A DNA stretch of 64,000 bases. Origin: CAYWPG01 sp964460035 (lineage in GTDB: Bacteria > Pseudomonadota > Gammaproteobacteria > Nitrococcales > AK92). The stretch is from the NCBI GenBank assembly GCA_964460035.1, contig CAYWPG010000013.1, positions 27,955-91,954 of the forward strand, given 5' to 3'. Position numbers and translations under genes: made by a program. Below are positions 17,570 to 26,223 of the stretch, in pieces. How positions within the stretch are numbered: the stretch's first letter is position 1; each line of letters opens with the position of its first letter. The notes below the pieces were generated by a model. The model was not told the origin of the DNA. It worked only from the letters and a program-made list of their open reading frames with translations, and did not search any database.

Positions 17570-19005
17570 TGAACCAACCCGCTACCAAGCAGTTCGAGCC
17601 AAGGCAGTGTGTAGACGCCCAAAACCATGGAAACCAGCGCCAACGACAGGCAAAGCAGCTGGGCAGAGCGCGGCACCGGGCGGAACACCGCCCTCCCCTC
17701 CGGTCCTCGAAAAGCCGGATTCAGAACCCGGAACATGTAACCGGCCGCCAGCAGGCCGCCGATAACCAACGGCGGCACCCACCACCACTGCCCGCTCTCC
17801 ACCGCCGCCGTGAGCAGCAGCCACTTAGCGATGAAACCACCGCTGGGCGGCACCCCCATCAGGCTCAGCCCAGCCAACCCAATCGCGAATACCGCCATGG
17901 GCAGCTGCCGCGCCGCACCCACGATGTTACTTAGATAGTCGTGTCCACGAGCGTGCAGAATCAGCCCGGCGGCGAGAAACATGGCCGCCTTGGCAAAGGC
18001 GTGCGAGATCAGCAACCAAGCGCCGCCACGCCAGGCGCTGGCAGCGCCGGCGCCGCTGAGCAGGGGCGGTAACAGCAACAGGTAGCCTAGCTGGGACACA
18101 GTGGAGTAAGCCACCAGCAGCTTCAGTCGTCGTTGCGTCAGGGCCAGTAGTGATCCCCAGATCACGGCTGCCACGCCGAGCGTGCCCAGCAGCTGCGCGA
18201 ACGCCGGAGTCGCCACCGCTGCAAAAATCCCGGCCCATAACCGCAACAGGCAGTACATCGATCCCATCACGACCAGCGCCGACAATAGCGCACTGGCTGC
18301 CGTCGGCGCCGCCGAATGCGCCGGCGGCAGCCAAACATGCAACGGAAACAGCGCCGTTTTTGCCAGCAAGCCAACGCTGATCAACGCCAGCGCCATTCGC
18401 GCACCCGCCGTGGGCGCGATACTCTGGCCGACGAGGGCGATATCCAGCGTACCGTGGGCTGCATACAGCAGGCCCACCCCCAGCAAATAGCTCAGAGAGC
18501 CAGCCAGCGCGATCAGCAGATAGCGCATGGCCGCGCGCACCGACTGAGCGTCATTGGACAGCACCACCAGGCCGACAGCGCCCAGGGTTACCAGCTCCAG
18601 GGTCACGTACAGGTTGAACAGATCGCCGGAGAGGAACAGTGCATTCAACGAGCCGACCAGGAACAAAGACAGCGGCCAGAACCAAGTGCTTGGCGCTCCC
18701 CTTCCGAGCGCAGCTGGCTCGCTCATGCCGAAAACGGTCACCACCAGCGCGATCGTCGCAGTGGTCAGCAGCATCGATGCACTCAATACATCGACATGCC
18801 AGCGAACCCCTAGCGGCGCTGCCCATCCGCCGAGCGCATAATCGCTAGCCCCTGCCGCTGCCTCCGTGGCGGCCAATAGGGCGCTGGCCGTCACCGCCGC
18901 GCAGGTCAGGATGGACAGATACGGCTGGACACGCCGGCCGCCAACGAAACTCACCGAGCCGGCCGCTAGCGGCAAGAAAACCAGACCAAGCAACCATGGC
19001 GGCAC
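17566..19005 (-). CDS. mrpD: MrpD/MnhD-like antiporter subunit
   Basis: A 479-residue polytopic protein. The TM5 glutamate is Glu137 (LYVTLELVTLGA) and the TM7 lysine is Lys216 (LLAKTALFPLHVWLPPAH), matching the essential pair described for Bacillus MrpD. In TM8, where MrpD and NuoM proteins usually have Lys, this protein has Met247 (LVVMGSMYCLLRL). The start is GTG at 19005-19003, with GGAGG about ten bases upstream; the longer open frame upstream overlaps mrpC and is rejected. It forms the ion-translocating core with MrpA-type subunits. Confidence 0.88.
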   Translation of the reverse strand: MPPWLLGLVFLPLAAGSVSFVGGRRVQPYLSILTCAAVTASALLAATEAAAGASDYALGGWAAPLGVRWHVDVLSASMLLTTATIALVVTVFGMSEPAALGRGAPSTWFWPLSLFLVGSLNALFLSGDLFNLYVTLELVTLGAVGLVVLSNDAQSVRAAMRYLLIALAGSLSYLLGVGLLYAAHGTLDIALVGQSIAPTAGARMALALISVGLLAKTALFPLHVWLPPAHSAAPTAASALLSALVVMGSMYCLLRLWAGIFAAVATPAFAQLLGTLGVAAVIWGSLLALTQRRLKLLVAYSTVSQLGYLLLLPPLLSGAGAASAWRGGAWLLISHAFAKAAMFLAAGLILHARGHDYLSNIVGAARQLPMAVFAIGLAGLSLMGVPPSGGFIAKWLLLTAAVESGQWWWVPPLVIGGLLAAGYMFRVLNPAFRGPEGRAVFRPVPRSAQLLCLSLALVSMVLGVYTLPWLELLGSGLVQ

Positions 19006-19007
19006 GC

Positions 19008-19313
19008 TCAGCCATCCTCCGGATCGAGCTCCGCCGACCCGGCCAACTCGACCAACCTGCGTAGCAGCGCCAGTGCAAAGGCGGTAACCGACACCGAAAC
19101 GACGATGCCAGTGAGCACCAGGGCCTGGACGACCGGGTCGGCTTCTCCCATCGGTTCCGCGCGGGCAGTGGTGAGCACTATCAGAAATACGCCACCGGTT
19201 GCGACATTGCCGGCAACGATCTGCCTGAGCAAATGCCGCAGCGAGAACAGGCCATAGAGGCCGAGAACGAAGACGATGGCGCCAGCTGCTGTGAATAGCG
19301 TCTCGGTCAACAC
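19008..19313 (-). CDS. mrpC: MrpC/MnhC (NuoK-like) antiporter subunit
   Basis: A 101-residue protein with three transmembrane helices, homologous to NuoK. The segment IVAGNVATGGVFLIVL and DPVVQALVLTGIVVSVSVTAFALALLRR match MrpC, including DPxxQALVLTxIVI. It starts at GTG 19313, overlapping the stop of the preceding gene by seven bases. It forms the link between MrpD and the small membrane subunits. Confidence 0.9.
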   Translation of the reverse strand: MLTETLFTAAGAIVFVLGLYGLFSLRHLLRQIVAGNVATGGVFLIVLTTARAEPMGEADPVVQALVLTGIVVSVSVTAFALALLRRLVELAGSAELDPEDG

Positions 19314-19975
19314 GGTTCATCCCCATTCCGGCGATACGCCGCACCGACCAGATCGATCAAGCTCGCCGCGATAGACACGGTCAACGCCAGCTCCAGCAGC
19401 AGAATCAAGGACTGTGCCCAACTCGGGGACAAAACGAGCACTCCCCCGCCGAATATCGCGGTGGCGGCGCCCAAGCTCACGAATACGAGCAGCCCGCTGG
19501 CGATCAGCACGCGCCACCAGCGCGAAGGGGGCGGTTGCCGCGCGCCTGAGCGGAGCAACATCAGCACTCCCGCGGCGGCCAGCACCGTCCCGCCCTGGAA
19601 CGCGCCGCCCGAGCGCGTGCTACCGGCCCAATAGAGGTAAGTGGCCAGCAACAGTGCGAGAAGCACCAGTCTGGGAGACAGCCAGTCCAGCAGTCGATTA
19701 CCGGGTACCGGCACCGGCGGCAGCGCCAAGATCGGCAGCGCGCGCGCTGCCATCGCCGCGAGCAGCAACACAGCGATCTCAAGAAGGGTATCCAGGCTAC
19801 GGAAGTTCAGCAGCACTGCCGTGACCTGGTGGTCAACCCCGCTAGCGGGCAGCCAACGCGCCACCTCCACTTCCAGCCCAGGATTGCGTGGCAATTGCAG
19901 CGCCACAAAAAGCAGCAGGGCGCCGGCGAGCGTGGCCAGGATTGCGAGCAACCCGCGCCTATACTGCCTAGCCAT
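19307..19975 (-). CDS. mrpB: Fused MrpA C-terminal (MbhE-like)/MrpB subunit
   Basis: A 222-residue membrane protein that joins two modules. Residues to about 85 hold VTAVLLNFRSLDTLLEIAVL, the MbhE/MrpA C-terminal signature; from about 105 on, YLYWAGSTRSGGAFQGGTVLAAAGVL matches MrpB (the GGGFxGG motif). In Mrp operons the first module belongs to MrpA, and in Mbh operons the two are separate genes (mbhE, mbhF), so this is a distinct arrangement. ATG 19975 overlaps the upstream stop; a GTG six codons earlier is an alternative. Confidence 0.83.
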   Translation of the reverse strand: MARQYRRGLLAILATLAGALLLFVALQLPRNPGLEVEVARWLPASGVDHQVTAVLLNFRSLDTLLEIAVLLLAAMAARALPILALPPVPVPGNRLLDWLSPRLVLLALLLATYLYWAGSTRSGGAFQGGTVLAAAGVLMLLRSGARQPPPSRWWRVLIASGLLVFVSLGAATAIFGGGVLVLSPSWAQSLILLLELALTVSIAASLIDLVGAAYRRNGDEPC

Positions 19976-20249
19976 GATCGCGCCTGCGCCCACTCTTACT
20001 GAGCCTGTGGATTCGACCCAGCGCCTCCACCAGCAGAACCCCTGTCAGTCCTGCCCCGACGGCCGCTTCGGCCAGTGCCACATCCGGGGCCTGGAGTCGC
20101 AGCCAGCCAACGGCCATCAGCAGCCCGAAAACGATGAAGAACACTATGGCACGCAACAGCTCGGCGCTAACGATGGCCGCGCCAGCGCAGAGCACTATCA
20201 GCAGCGCCAGTACCGCATCGAAAGCATGCGCGATCATTCCGCCCTCCAT
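19968..20249 (-). CDS. MbhD-like (DUF4040) antiporter subunit
   Basis: A 93-residue protein with three helices, equivalent to the MbhD segment of MrpA. The motif APDVALAEAAVGAGLTGVL is the DUF4040 signature (normally APDVAxTEAAVGAG). In standard bacterial Mrp this segment is part of the large MrpA protein; a free-standing copy is typical of archaeal-type Mbh/Mrp modules. It overlaps the mrpG stop by 16 bases. Confidence 0.87.
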   Translation of the reverse strand: MEGGMIAHAFDAVLALLIVLCAGAAIVSAELLRAIVFFIVFGLLMAVGWLRLQAPDVALAEAAVGAGLTGVLLVEALGRIHRLSKSGRRRDHG

Positions 20250-20533
20250 GGCCTATGCCCCGTGTCCAGCGCCGAACGGCCCACCAAGTGCGCAACGGCC
20301 GCGGTGATCAGCAGCGCCATCATCCAGACCGCCAGCAACTTGACAACGCCACCCAGTCCCTGACTCTGCGGCAACAGGCCCAACACCACCAGACCCAACC
20401 CGAGGCTGTCGGCCTTGGTCAACGCGTGGAGGCGGGTGAACACGTCCGGGAAGCGCAGCAAGCCCACCGTGCCGGCGAGGAAGAATCCGCAACCTGCGAA
20501 AATCAGCATGACGGAGATCGCATCGCGGATCAT
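20234..20533 (-). CDS. mrpG: MrpG/MnhG antiporter subunit
   Basis: A 99-residue protein with three helices and the MrpG signature VGLLRFPDVFTRLHALTKADSLG. It is needed for assembly of Mrp complexes. It begins ATG 20533, overlapping the mrpF stop by four bases (ATGA type). Confidence 0.92.
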   Translation of the reverse strand: MIRDAISVMLIFAGCGFFLAGTVGLLRFPDVFTRLHALTKADSLGLGLVVLGLLPQSQGLGGVVKLLAVWMMALLITAAVAHLVGRSALDTGHRPWRAE

Positions 20534-20808
20534 GGCCGATGCTCCTTGTCGGCCCCGATGAGCAGTACGCGACGAACGAATGCCAACACCGTGAGCATCG
20601 CGAGCACGGCGAAGATCAGGGCGACATCCAATCCGGCAGGCTGCTCGAAAGCGGTGCTCAGGAGTAGAACGATAGCTATGCCAGTGGTGCTAAACAGCTG
20701 GGCAGCCAGCATGCGGTCGGCAGCCGTAGGGCCTCTCAGCACCCGCGCCAGGCCGATGCCAATGTTCAACAGCAAGAATAATGCGGCAAGCTGAAGGAAC
20801 AGCGTCAC
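20530..20808 (-). CDS. mrpF: MrpF/MnhF antiporter subunit
   Basis: A 92-residue protein with three helices and the conserved RVLRGPTAADRMLAAQLFSTTGIAIVLL stretch of MrpF. The GTG start at 20808-20806 overlaps the mrpE stop as GTGA; a longer open frame upstream lies inside mrpE and is rejected. Confidence 0.92.
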   Translation of the reverse strand: MTLFLQLAALFLLLNIGIGLARVLRGPTAADRMLAAQLFSTTGIAIVLLLSTAFEQPAGLDVALIFAVLAMLTVLAFVRRVLLIGADKEHRP

Positions 20809-21335
20809 GCCCGCCTCCTTGCGGCCAATGCCCAACGCAGGTAACGATCCACCGCGCGGGTCGTCGCCACCACAGGGAGCCTGCGATCGATTACATGCAA
20901 GACGATACCTTCGCGACCAAGCTGCGTTACCAGCGTGCCCGGCAGCAGCGTCACCACGAACGCCAGCGCGATCGCGACAGAGCCGTCCCTCAGGTCCAGC
21001 GGCACTTCCACAAGATCGGGCTGCAGCGGAAGATTGGGGCGCAATGCGCGTGCGGCGACATCGACTCCGCCTTTGAGCGCATGCCACGCCAGCACGGGCA
21101 ATAGCGCCAGCAGCCGCAGCGGCGACGCATGATGGTTATGGGGTGGAATCAACGCCAGGCTCACCCCGACCACCACTACGGTCACGGGCACCGTATAGCG
21201 CCAGATACCGGCGGGAGCTCCCGTGAGCGCGAGCCAGACGGCGGAAACCGTCAGCGCACGGACCAGGGAGCTCCAAATCCAGGTTAGCCAGGAAGTATCG
21301 CCCTGGCGCGCAGTAGCCCCGGCCGGCTTTCGCAT
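20805..21335 (-). CDS. mrpE: MrpE/MnhE antiporter subunit
   Basis: First gene of the nine-gene antiporter operon, 176 residues. Two N-terminal helices (about 20-55) are followed by a cytoplasmic domain with KGGVDVAARALRP and the segment LVTLLPGTLVTQLGREGIVLHVID, which match the MrpE family (TLTPGTxxxxxxxxxxxVH). ATG 21335 has GAGG at good spacing; upstream in-frame starts at up to 21428 lack one. The operon would encode a Na+/H+ or related antiporter, useful in salt or alkaline stress. Confidence 0.9.
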   Translation of the reverse strand: MRKPAGATARQGDTSWLTWIWSSLVRALTVSAVWLALTGAPAGIWRYTVPVTVVVVGVSLALIPPHNHHASPLRLLALLPVLAWHALKGGVDVAARALRPNLPLQPDLVEVPLDLRDGSVAIALAFVVTLLPGTLVTQLGREGIVLHVIDRRLPVVATTRAVDRYLRWALAARRRA

Positions 21336-21593
21336 CCCATCCTCGCGCGCTGTCGTCCACCGAACTCGCGCCATGGCGAGCCCGCATAAGAGCCGTCCCT
21401 GCCTTGTCTTCCACCCGCGCCTTCGCATTACATGCCTGCAGGCTCGTTTCCGGGACGGTACATCCTGTGCTCGCCTGGCTGGCTGCCCAACACCGCTCTT
21501 CAGCCGCCACCAGGTTTGTTCGCTGTCAAGATCTCGTCATGGTTATCAATGGGGGCGCATCATGCCGGCCGAAACCACGATAGAACCGCATGC

Positions 21594-21923
21594 TCAATCC
21601 AATACGCTGCCCAGATAGGCACCGCACACCCCGCCCAGCAGATTCCACGTCATATCCTTCCAGCTGAAGGCGCCTCCGCGAATCTCGCTGTCATAGACCT
21701 CCTTGCCGACGCCCAGGGTCAGGGTCACCATCAGGCCGCGCTGACGTGCCTGCGCGGGGGAAAGATCGCTACTCGCGCGCATGTGGTGGGTGGCGCCCAG
21801 CGCGATCCCGCCCGCCGTGGCGAAGTGAAGATACTTGTCTGCAGCAAACCAGGGGTCGTAATGGCTGCGGGCGCTGCAGCCCGCCATCGCCAGTGCCAGC
21901 ACCAAGAGCGTCCATCGTTTCAT
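21594..21923 (-). CDS. YfiM-like periplasmic lipoprotein
   Basis: A 109-residue lipoprotein: signal peptide with lipobox ALAMAGC (Cys near residue 16), then ADKYLHFATAGGIALG and KEVYDS...GGAFSWKDMTWNLLGG, the pattern of YfiM/DUF2279 proteins. Two hydrophobic segments carry paired His and Lys residues. The function is unknown. ATG 21923 is preceded by GGAGGAG, which decides it over an ATG 18 bases upstream. It lies between the mrp operon and the GTPase genes. Confidence 0.8.
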   Translation of the reverse strand: MKRWTLLVLALAMAGCSARSHYDPWFAADKYLHFATAGGIALGATHHMRASSDLSPAQARQRGLMVTLTLGVGKEVYDSEIRGGAFSWKDMTWNLLGGVCGAYLGSVLD

Positions 21924-21961
21924 CCGGCTCCTCCATGCCACGGTGCCTGGTGTTGCTTTGC

Positions 21962-23317
21962 TCAGCTGCGAAAGCCCCGCCGCAGCTGAGCACGGGCTTC
22001 CTGCAGCAGCGAATCGCGATCCAAGCTATCGAGGATTTCCTGTACCACTTGTTTGGGGCCGCCCTCTCCCCAGGCCTTACCGTTGCTGAAGTAACGCTCG
22101 GCCGCCGCACCCAGCACATGAGTCGCATAGTAGGCGACCGCTCCTTGTGCACTGGCCGTCGCCACGGTGGATAACCCTGCACTGCCCACCTTGAGCAAAG
22201 ACGCCAGCAGTTGCACCGTCCAAACGCTGCCCATCAGCGCCGCCAACTGCCCGCCCACTACCGCGAACAGTCTGCCCGCTTCGCGCCGCGTGATCGGCAA
22301 TCCATAAACGCGGCCCAGATGCACCAGCATGGTCAAATCCAACGCGGCCGCACCGGCCAGATCCGCGCCTGGGATCGGGTTGACTCCGACCGCGATCGCT
22401 TTGCCCATAGCGTAGTTGCGAATCAGCCGCGTTGCCGCCGCCTGCTTGAGCTCCGTCAGCCGAGCAGCCACCCGGTCGCTGACGCGGCCGGCGAACACCC
22501 CGGCGTTGACGGCCACCAACGCCTTGCCCTCCGCTTCCAGGAACGTCCAGATCCGCTCGTTCAAGGCTTCCACATCGGGCGGGGGACGGCGACGCACCTC
22601 GTACTCCCGCCCCTCGCGCTGCTCGAGATAGATACGCTCGGCCGGGGCCGCCGCGCACGCCAGCACATTCTCGGCTCGTACCAAGCCTTGCGCGCGTTCG
22701 CGCAGCTTGTCCAGCAGCAGCTCGCGCTCGGCCTGGGTGTAGCGATCGGCTTTATTGAGCACCAGCAATACCGGCCGGCCTTCCCCGACCACCAGACGCA
22801 GCGCCGCCAGCTCGCTGCCGGTAAGGTCCGACTCGACCACGAACAGCACCAGATCGCAGCGTCCCACCACATCATGCGCCAGCCGTTCGCGCGCCTCGCC
22901 GCCGATCTCGTCTATCCCCGGCGTGTCGTAAACGAATACCCTGCCATCTCCGAAAGGCTGCCAGCCCCCTCTTTGCACCGTCCGGGTCGAGCCGTGCAAG
23001 GGACTGACCTCGAAACGCTCTTCTCCGAGCAGCGCGTTCAGCACGGAGGACTTGCCCACGCTCACACGCCCGAATGCCGCCAAGTGAACGTGGCCATGCT
23101 CTACCTTCTCCAGCAGCTCGGCGACTGCGGCGTACTCTTCGGCCAATTCTTCCCGCAGGGCCGGCGGTACCGCCGGATCCTCCAGCAACTCGCGCAGGCT
23201 CTCGCGTATGCGCCAATCGCCCCCTCCGCCTCGCGAGGCGGCGCGTTCAGTCTTCCTTGTCGCGTTCTCGGAGCGCCATTGCCGCCACTTGGCGCGCACG
23301 TTGTGCCAAATCTTCAC
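21962..23317 (-). CDS. Dynamin-like/Era-type GTPase with DUF697 C-terminus, second of pair
   Basis: A 451-residue protein. The GTPase domain (about 70-240) has the G1 motif GRVSVGKSS, G2 Thr in HGSTRT, G3 DTPGIDE and G4 NKAD. From about 290 a DUF697-like membrane-associated region follows (VGVNPIPGADLAGAAALDLTMLVHLGRVYG). Proteins of this type are thought to act at membranes in cell-envelope homeostasis; the role is not established. The GTG start at 23317 puts 71 bases inside the upstream GTPase gene; a later GTG would shorten the overlap. Confidence 0.85.
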   Translation of the reverse strand: MKIWHNVRAKWRQWRSENATRKTERAASRGGGGDWRIRESLRELLEDPAVPPALREELAEEYAAVAELLEKVEHGHVHLAAFGRVSVGKSSVLNALLGEERFEVSPLHGSTRTVQRGGWQPFGDGRVFVYDTPGIDEIGGEARERLAHDVVGRCDLVLFVVESDLTGSELAALRLVVGEGRPVLLVLNKADRYTQAERELLLDKLRERAQGLVRAENVLACAAAPAERIYLEQREGREYEVRRRPPPDVEALNERIWTFLEAEGKALVAVNAGVFAGRVSDRVAARLTELKQAAATRLIRNYAMGKAIAVGVNPIPGADLAGAAALDLTMLVHLGRVYGLPITRREAGRLFAVVGGQLAALMGSVWTVQLLASLLKVGSAGLSTVATASAQGAVAYYATHVLGAAAERYFSNGKAWGEGGPKQVVQEILDSLDRDSLLQEARAQLRRGFRS

Positions 23318-24719
23318 CCAGCTCGTCCTCGAAACGGCGCAGAGTCTGCGCCGGTATCAACTCGCCTTGTTGACGCAGACTCTCCGCAACCGCACGTCCC
23401 AGGCTCTGGAACAGCAAGCCATAGGCAACCGCATGCAACAATCCGCCCGTTAGAGTACCCATCCCTGGAAACGCCTTGAGGCCGTTGCCCGCCACCGCCA
23501 GAGTCAAGGGCAGAGCCTTGCCCGCACGCTTACGCGCGGCCTCCAGAAAACGATCCAGGTCCACGTCGCGAACCGAAACCTCATAAATATCCGTCAGTTC
23601 TCGGAGCAGCGCGGTGGCCAGCGCGCCTTGAATGACTAGATCGGTGCCTGGCGCCACCGCCGCCAGCGCGCCGACCACCGCCCGGCGGGTATAACGCTCG
23701 ATAGCAGCCTCGGCGCGCTCGCGCCTGCTCCCCGCCACCGCGCGCTGCAGTTTCTTCTGCGTCAGTCTGAGCACAGCCTGCTCGCGGCGCAGCTCGAGCC
23801 GATTCGGGCCATGGATCGCGATGGCACGCTCGATGGCGGCTATCAGCTCCGATAGCTCGGCCGGCCGCGGCCGCTCCAGCACCTGCTCGCTACCATCCGG
23901 CTGCAAGCGCACGACCTGTTCGCTGCCGCCCGCTTGCACAGCTGCCAGCTCGGCATCCGGCAGCCGCTCGGCGATGCGCGCCCGGATGGCTGCAAGGTCC
24001 TCGGCGTGGTAGCGATCGCGCTTGTTCAAGGCGACGATCAGAGGCTTCCCATATTGTCTCAGCCGCTCCACTTCCTGCCATTGCGTCCGGGTCAGGTCCC
24101 CATCGCACACGTAAACCACCACATGGGCGCGCAGCGCCTCTTCCTCGGCCTGGGCGTTCGCTGCGCCATTCGCCTCGTTGCTGCCGGCAACATCGGCAAG
24201 CACTATCTCTATGCCCGCCGGCGAGCGCCAGCGATGATGGGAGACGCTGCGTGTGGTGCCCCCTATCACCCCCACCTCCACCTCGGCTTCGGGGACCAGC
24301 GCGCGCAACAGCGAGCTCTTGCCACTGCTGATTTCCCCGAAAAAACTCAAGAACAGGGTGCCAGCCAAGCGTCGTTCCGCCAGCAAGGCCAGCTCCGCGG
24401 TGGCGGCCGAAACGGGGATCCCGGCATCCCGATAGCGGGCAAGCCGTTCAGCCAGACTGGCTTCGTCCAGGGCCGCCGCCTCCTGCGGCGGTTCGCGTCG
24501 CCTTGGCCGCAGCAAACGCCAGAACAACCAGCCGCTTGCCAACGCGAAGGCGCCCAGCAGGCTCAAATACCCGATCAGCAACCACGACGGCAGGCTTTGC
24601 AAACGCTCCCAGAGCACGAGCACCTGGTTGGTCGCCAGGGTGAGCATGAGGAAAAACAATCCCACCGCCAGCGCGGCGGCGATTCCTATCAATAGGCGGG
24701 CAGATGCATCGACTCGCAT
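23247..24719 (-). CDS. Membrane-anchored dynamin-like GTPase with DUF697 C-terminus, first of pair
   Basis: A 490-residue protein. Two N-terminal transmembrane helices (about 8-30 and 42-68) precede a GTPase domain with G1 GEISSGKSSLL, G2 Thr in GGTTRS, G3 DVAGSNE and G4 NKRD. The C-terminal third carries the DUF697-like segment (AAVAPGTDLVIQGALATALLRELTDIY). It is an unequal paralogue of the downstream gene and overlaps it. The G3 motif DxAG instead of DxPG is a mild departure. The pair probably forms a heteromeric membrane GTPase system. Confidence 0.84.
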   Translation of the reverse strand: MRVDASARLLIGIAAALAVGLFFLMLTLATNQVLVLWERLQSLPSWLLIGYLSLLGAFALASGWLFWRLLRPRRREPPQEAAALDEASLAERLARYRDAGIPVSAATAELALLAERRLAGTLFLSFFGEISSGKSSLLRALVPEAEVEVGVIGGTTRSVSHHRWRSPAGIEIVLADVAGSNEANGAANAQAEEEALRAHVVVYVCDGDLTRTQWQEVERLRQYGKPLIVALNKRDRYHAEDLAAIRARIAERLPDAELAAVQAGGSEQVVRLQPDGSEQVLERPRPAELSELIAAIERAIAIHGPNRLELRREQAVLRLTQKKLQRAVAGSRRERAEAAIERYTRRAVVGALAAVAPGTDLVIQGALATALLRELTDIYEVSVRDVDLDRFLEAARKRAGKALPLTLAVAGNGLKAFPGMGTLTGGLLHAVAYGLLFQSLGRAVAESLRQQGELIPAQTLRRFEDELGEDLAQRARQVAAMALRERDKED

Positions 24720-25067
24720 AGCGATACTCTAACGCCCTTATCGCCGATAGCGCCAACCGCCCGTAAAGCGCGTACTACCGATGGCCGCGTGATTGCGTTG
24801 CTCCGGGGGTTCTCGCTCGCTGCGCCGGCGTAGATCCCCCGCAGCGCTGCCTCGAGTCGTGTACACAGATGCGCGAGCTAAAGACCAGGCACCCTTGCTG
24901 CCGCAGTCAAGCCCCTTTGTCGCCCGCGATACAGCCCCCACTACATCAAGGCAAAGCCGCATGTAGCGCATCCAGTGACACCTTCCCAACAGAATGACAA
25001 CGAAAGCGGAACCATACTGACAATTGGATAAGAGCGGCGCCGTCAGCGACCGCAACGTAGTCGACCC
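24720..25067. other. Divergent intergenic region upstream of the lipid transporter operon
   Basis: About 350 bases between the GTPase gene (minus) and the MlaE-like gene (plus). I see no gene, and no promoter strong enough to name. Confidence 0.4.
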
Positions 25068-26222
25068 ATGAAAGCTCGCCCAGCCACCGCCAGCGCGCGG
25101 CATATGCCGTATGCCACCCCTGCAACGCTGACTATCGATCCGGACAACGGATTGATACGCTGCGGCGGCGATTGGACCGTGTTCGGGCTGGCTCCACTGG
25201 AGCGCGAACTCGCGCGAATGCGCCTACCACCCGACCATTGGGTGCTGGATAGCGGCTCGATAACACGTCTGGATACCGCCGGCGCCCTGGCGCTGCAAGA
25301 ACTCATGGCCCGACTCGAAGGCAGCGGCACGCCCATCGCTCTGGATGCAACGCTGCCGGAACACCGCCGCCTCCTCGAACTGGTCGCACGCACCGCGACA
25401 CCCGAGCCCGAACCACCGGCGTCCGCCCCGGGGTGGATAGAGCGCGTGGGCATCGCGACCATCGCCGCGGGCCAAGGGACGATTCGTTTTCTGGCCTTTC
25501 TCGGCGCTTTCGTGCTGGAGACGCTTCCGCTGCTGGCCCGGCCCTGGCGCCTGCGCGGCGGACAAGTCGTTGCCGAGATACACAAGGCCGGCGTTACCGC
25601 ACTGCCCATCATTGGCCTGCTGACGTTCCTGATGGGCGTTGTCATCGCCTATCAAGGGGGGATTCCGTTAGAGCAATACGGAGCGAAAGTCTTCCTGGCC
25701 GACCTGGTGGCCATCACGATGTTGCGCGAGATGGCGCCATTGCTGACCGCCATCGTGATCGCCGGACGCACCGGTTCGGCTTACACGGCCGAGATAGGCA
25801 CCATGAAAATAACCGAGGAGATCGACGCGCTGCGCTCCCTGGGCCTGCGCCCCTACGAAGTGCTGGCACTGCCCAAACTGTTGGCGCTGCTGATCGCGCT
25901 GCCTCTGCTCGCAACCTTCGCCAATATCATCGGCATCTTCGGCGGCGCGTTGGTCTCCCAGCTGATATTCGGCGTCGACCACAGCCTGTTCCTGGACCGC
26001 ATGCCCAACGCCCTCTCCAACAGCCATTTCTGGGTGGGCATCAGCAAGACGCCGCTGTTCGCGGCAATCATCGCCCTGGTCGGTTGCTACCATGGTTTCC
26101 GTGTGGAAGGGAGCGCCGAGAGCGTCGGGCGGGCGACAACGGTAAGCGTGGTCCAGGGCATTTTCCTGGTAATCGTCGCCGACGCCTTATTCTCCGTCAT
26201 CTTCAGCATGCTTGGGCTATGA
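25068..26222 (+). CDS. mlaE: STAS-MlaE fusion: lipid ABC transporter permease
   Basis: A 384-residue protein. Residues to about 115 form a STAS/MlaB-like domain (WVLDSGSITRLDTAGALALQEL), and the rest is the MlaE permease, with GLLTFLMGVVIAYQGG, REMAPLLTAIVIAGRTGSAYTAEIGTM and EEIDALRSLG. In E. coli MlaB and MlaE are separate proteins; here they are fused. The complex moves phospholipids between inner membrane and periplasm. It is the first gene of a four-gene operon, with an MlaF-like ATPase, an MCE protein and an auxiliary lipoprotein. Confidence 0.92.
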   Translation: MKARPATASARHMPYATPATLTIDPDNGLIRCGGDWTVFGLAPLERELARMRLPPDHWVLDSGSITRLDTAGALALQELMARLEGSGTPIALDATLPEHRRLLELVARTATPEPEPPASAPGWIERVGIATIAAGQGTIRFLAFLGAFVLETLPLLARPWRLRGGQVVAEIHKAGVTALPIIGLLTFLMGVVIAYQGGIPLEQYGAKVFLADLVAITMLREMAPLLTAIVIAGRTGSAYTAEIGTMKITEEIDALRSLGLRPYEVLALPKLLALLIALPLLATFANIIGIFGGALVSQLIFGVDHSLFLDRMPNALSNSHFWVGISKTPLFAAIIALVGCYHGFRVEGSAESVGRATTVSVVQGIFLVIVADALFSVIFSMLGL

Positions 26223-26223
26223 C

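Noticed and set aside
22211..23479. 422-codon open frame antisense to the GTPase genes
   Set aside because: Crosses two genes on the other strand and has an amino acid make-up typical of reverse-frame shadows.
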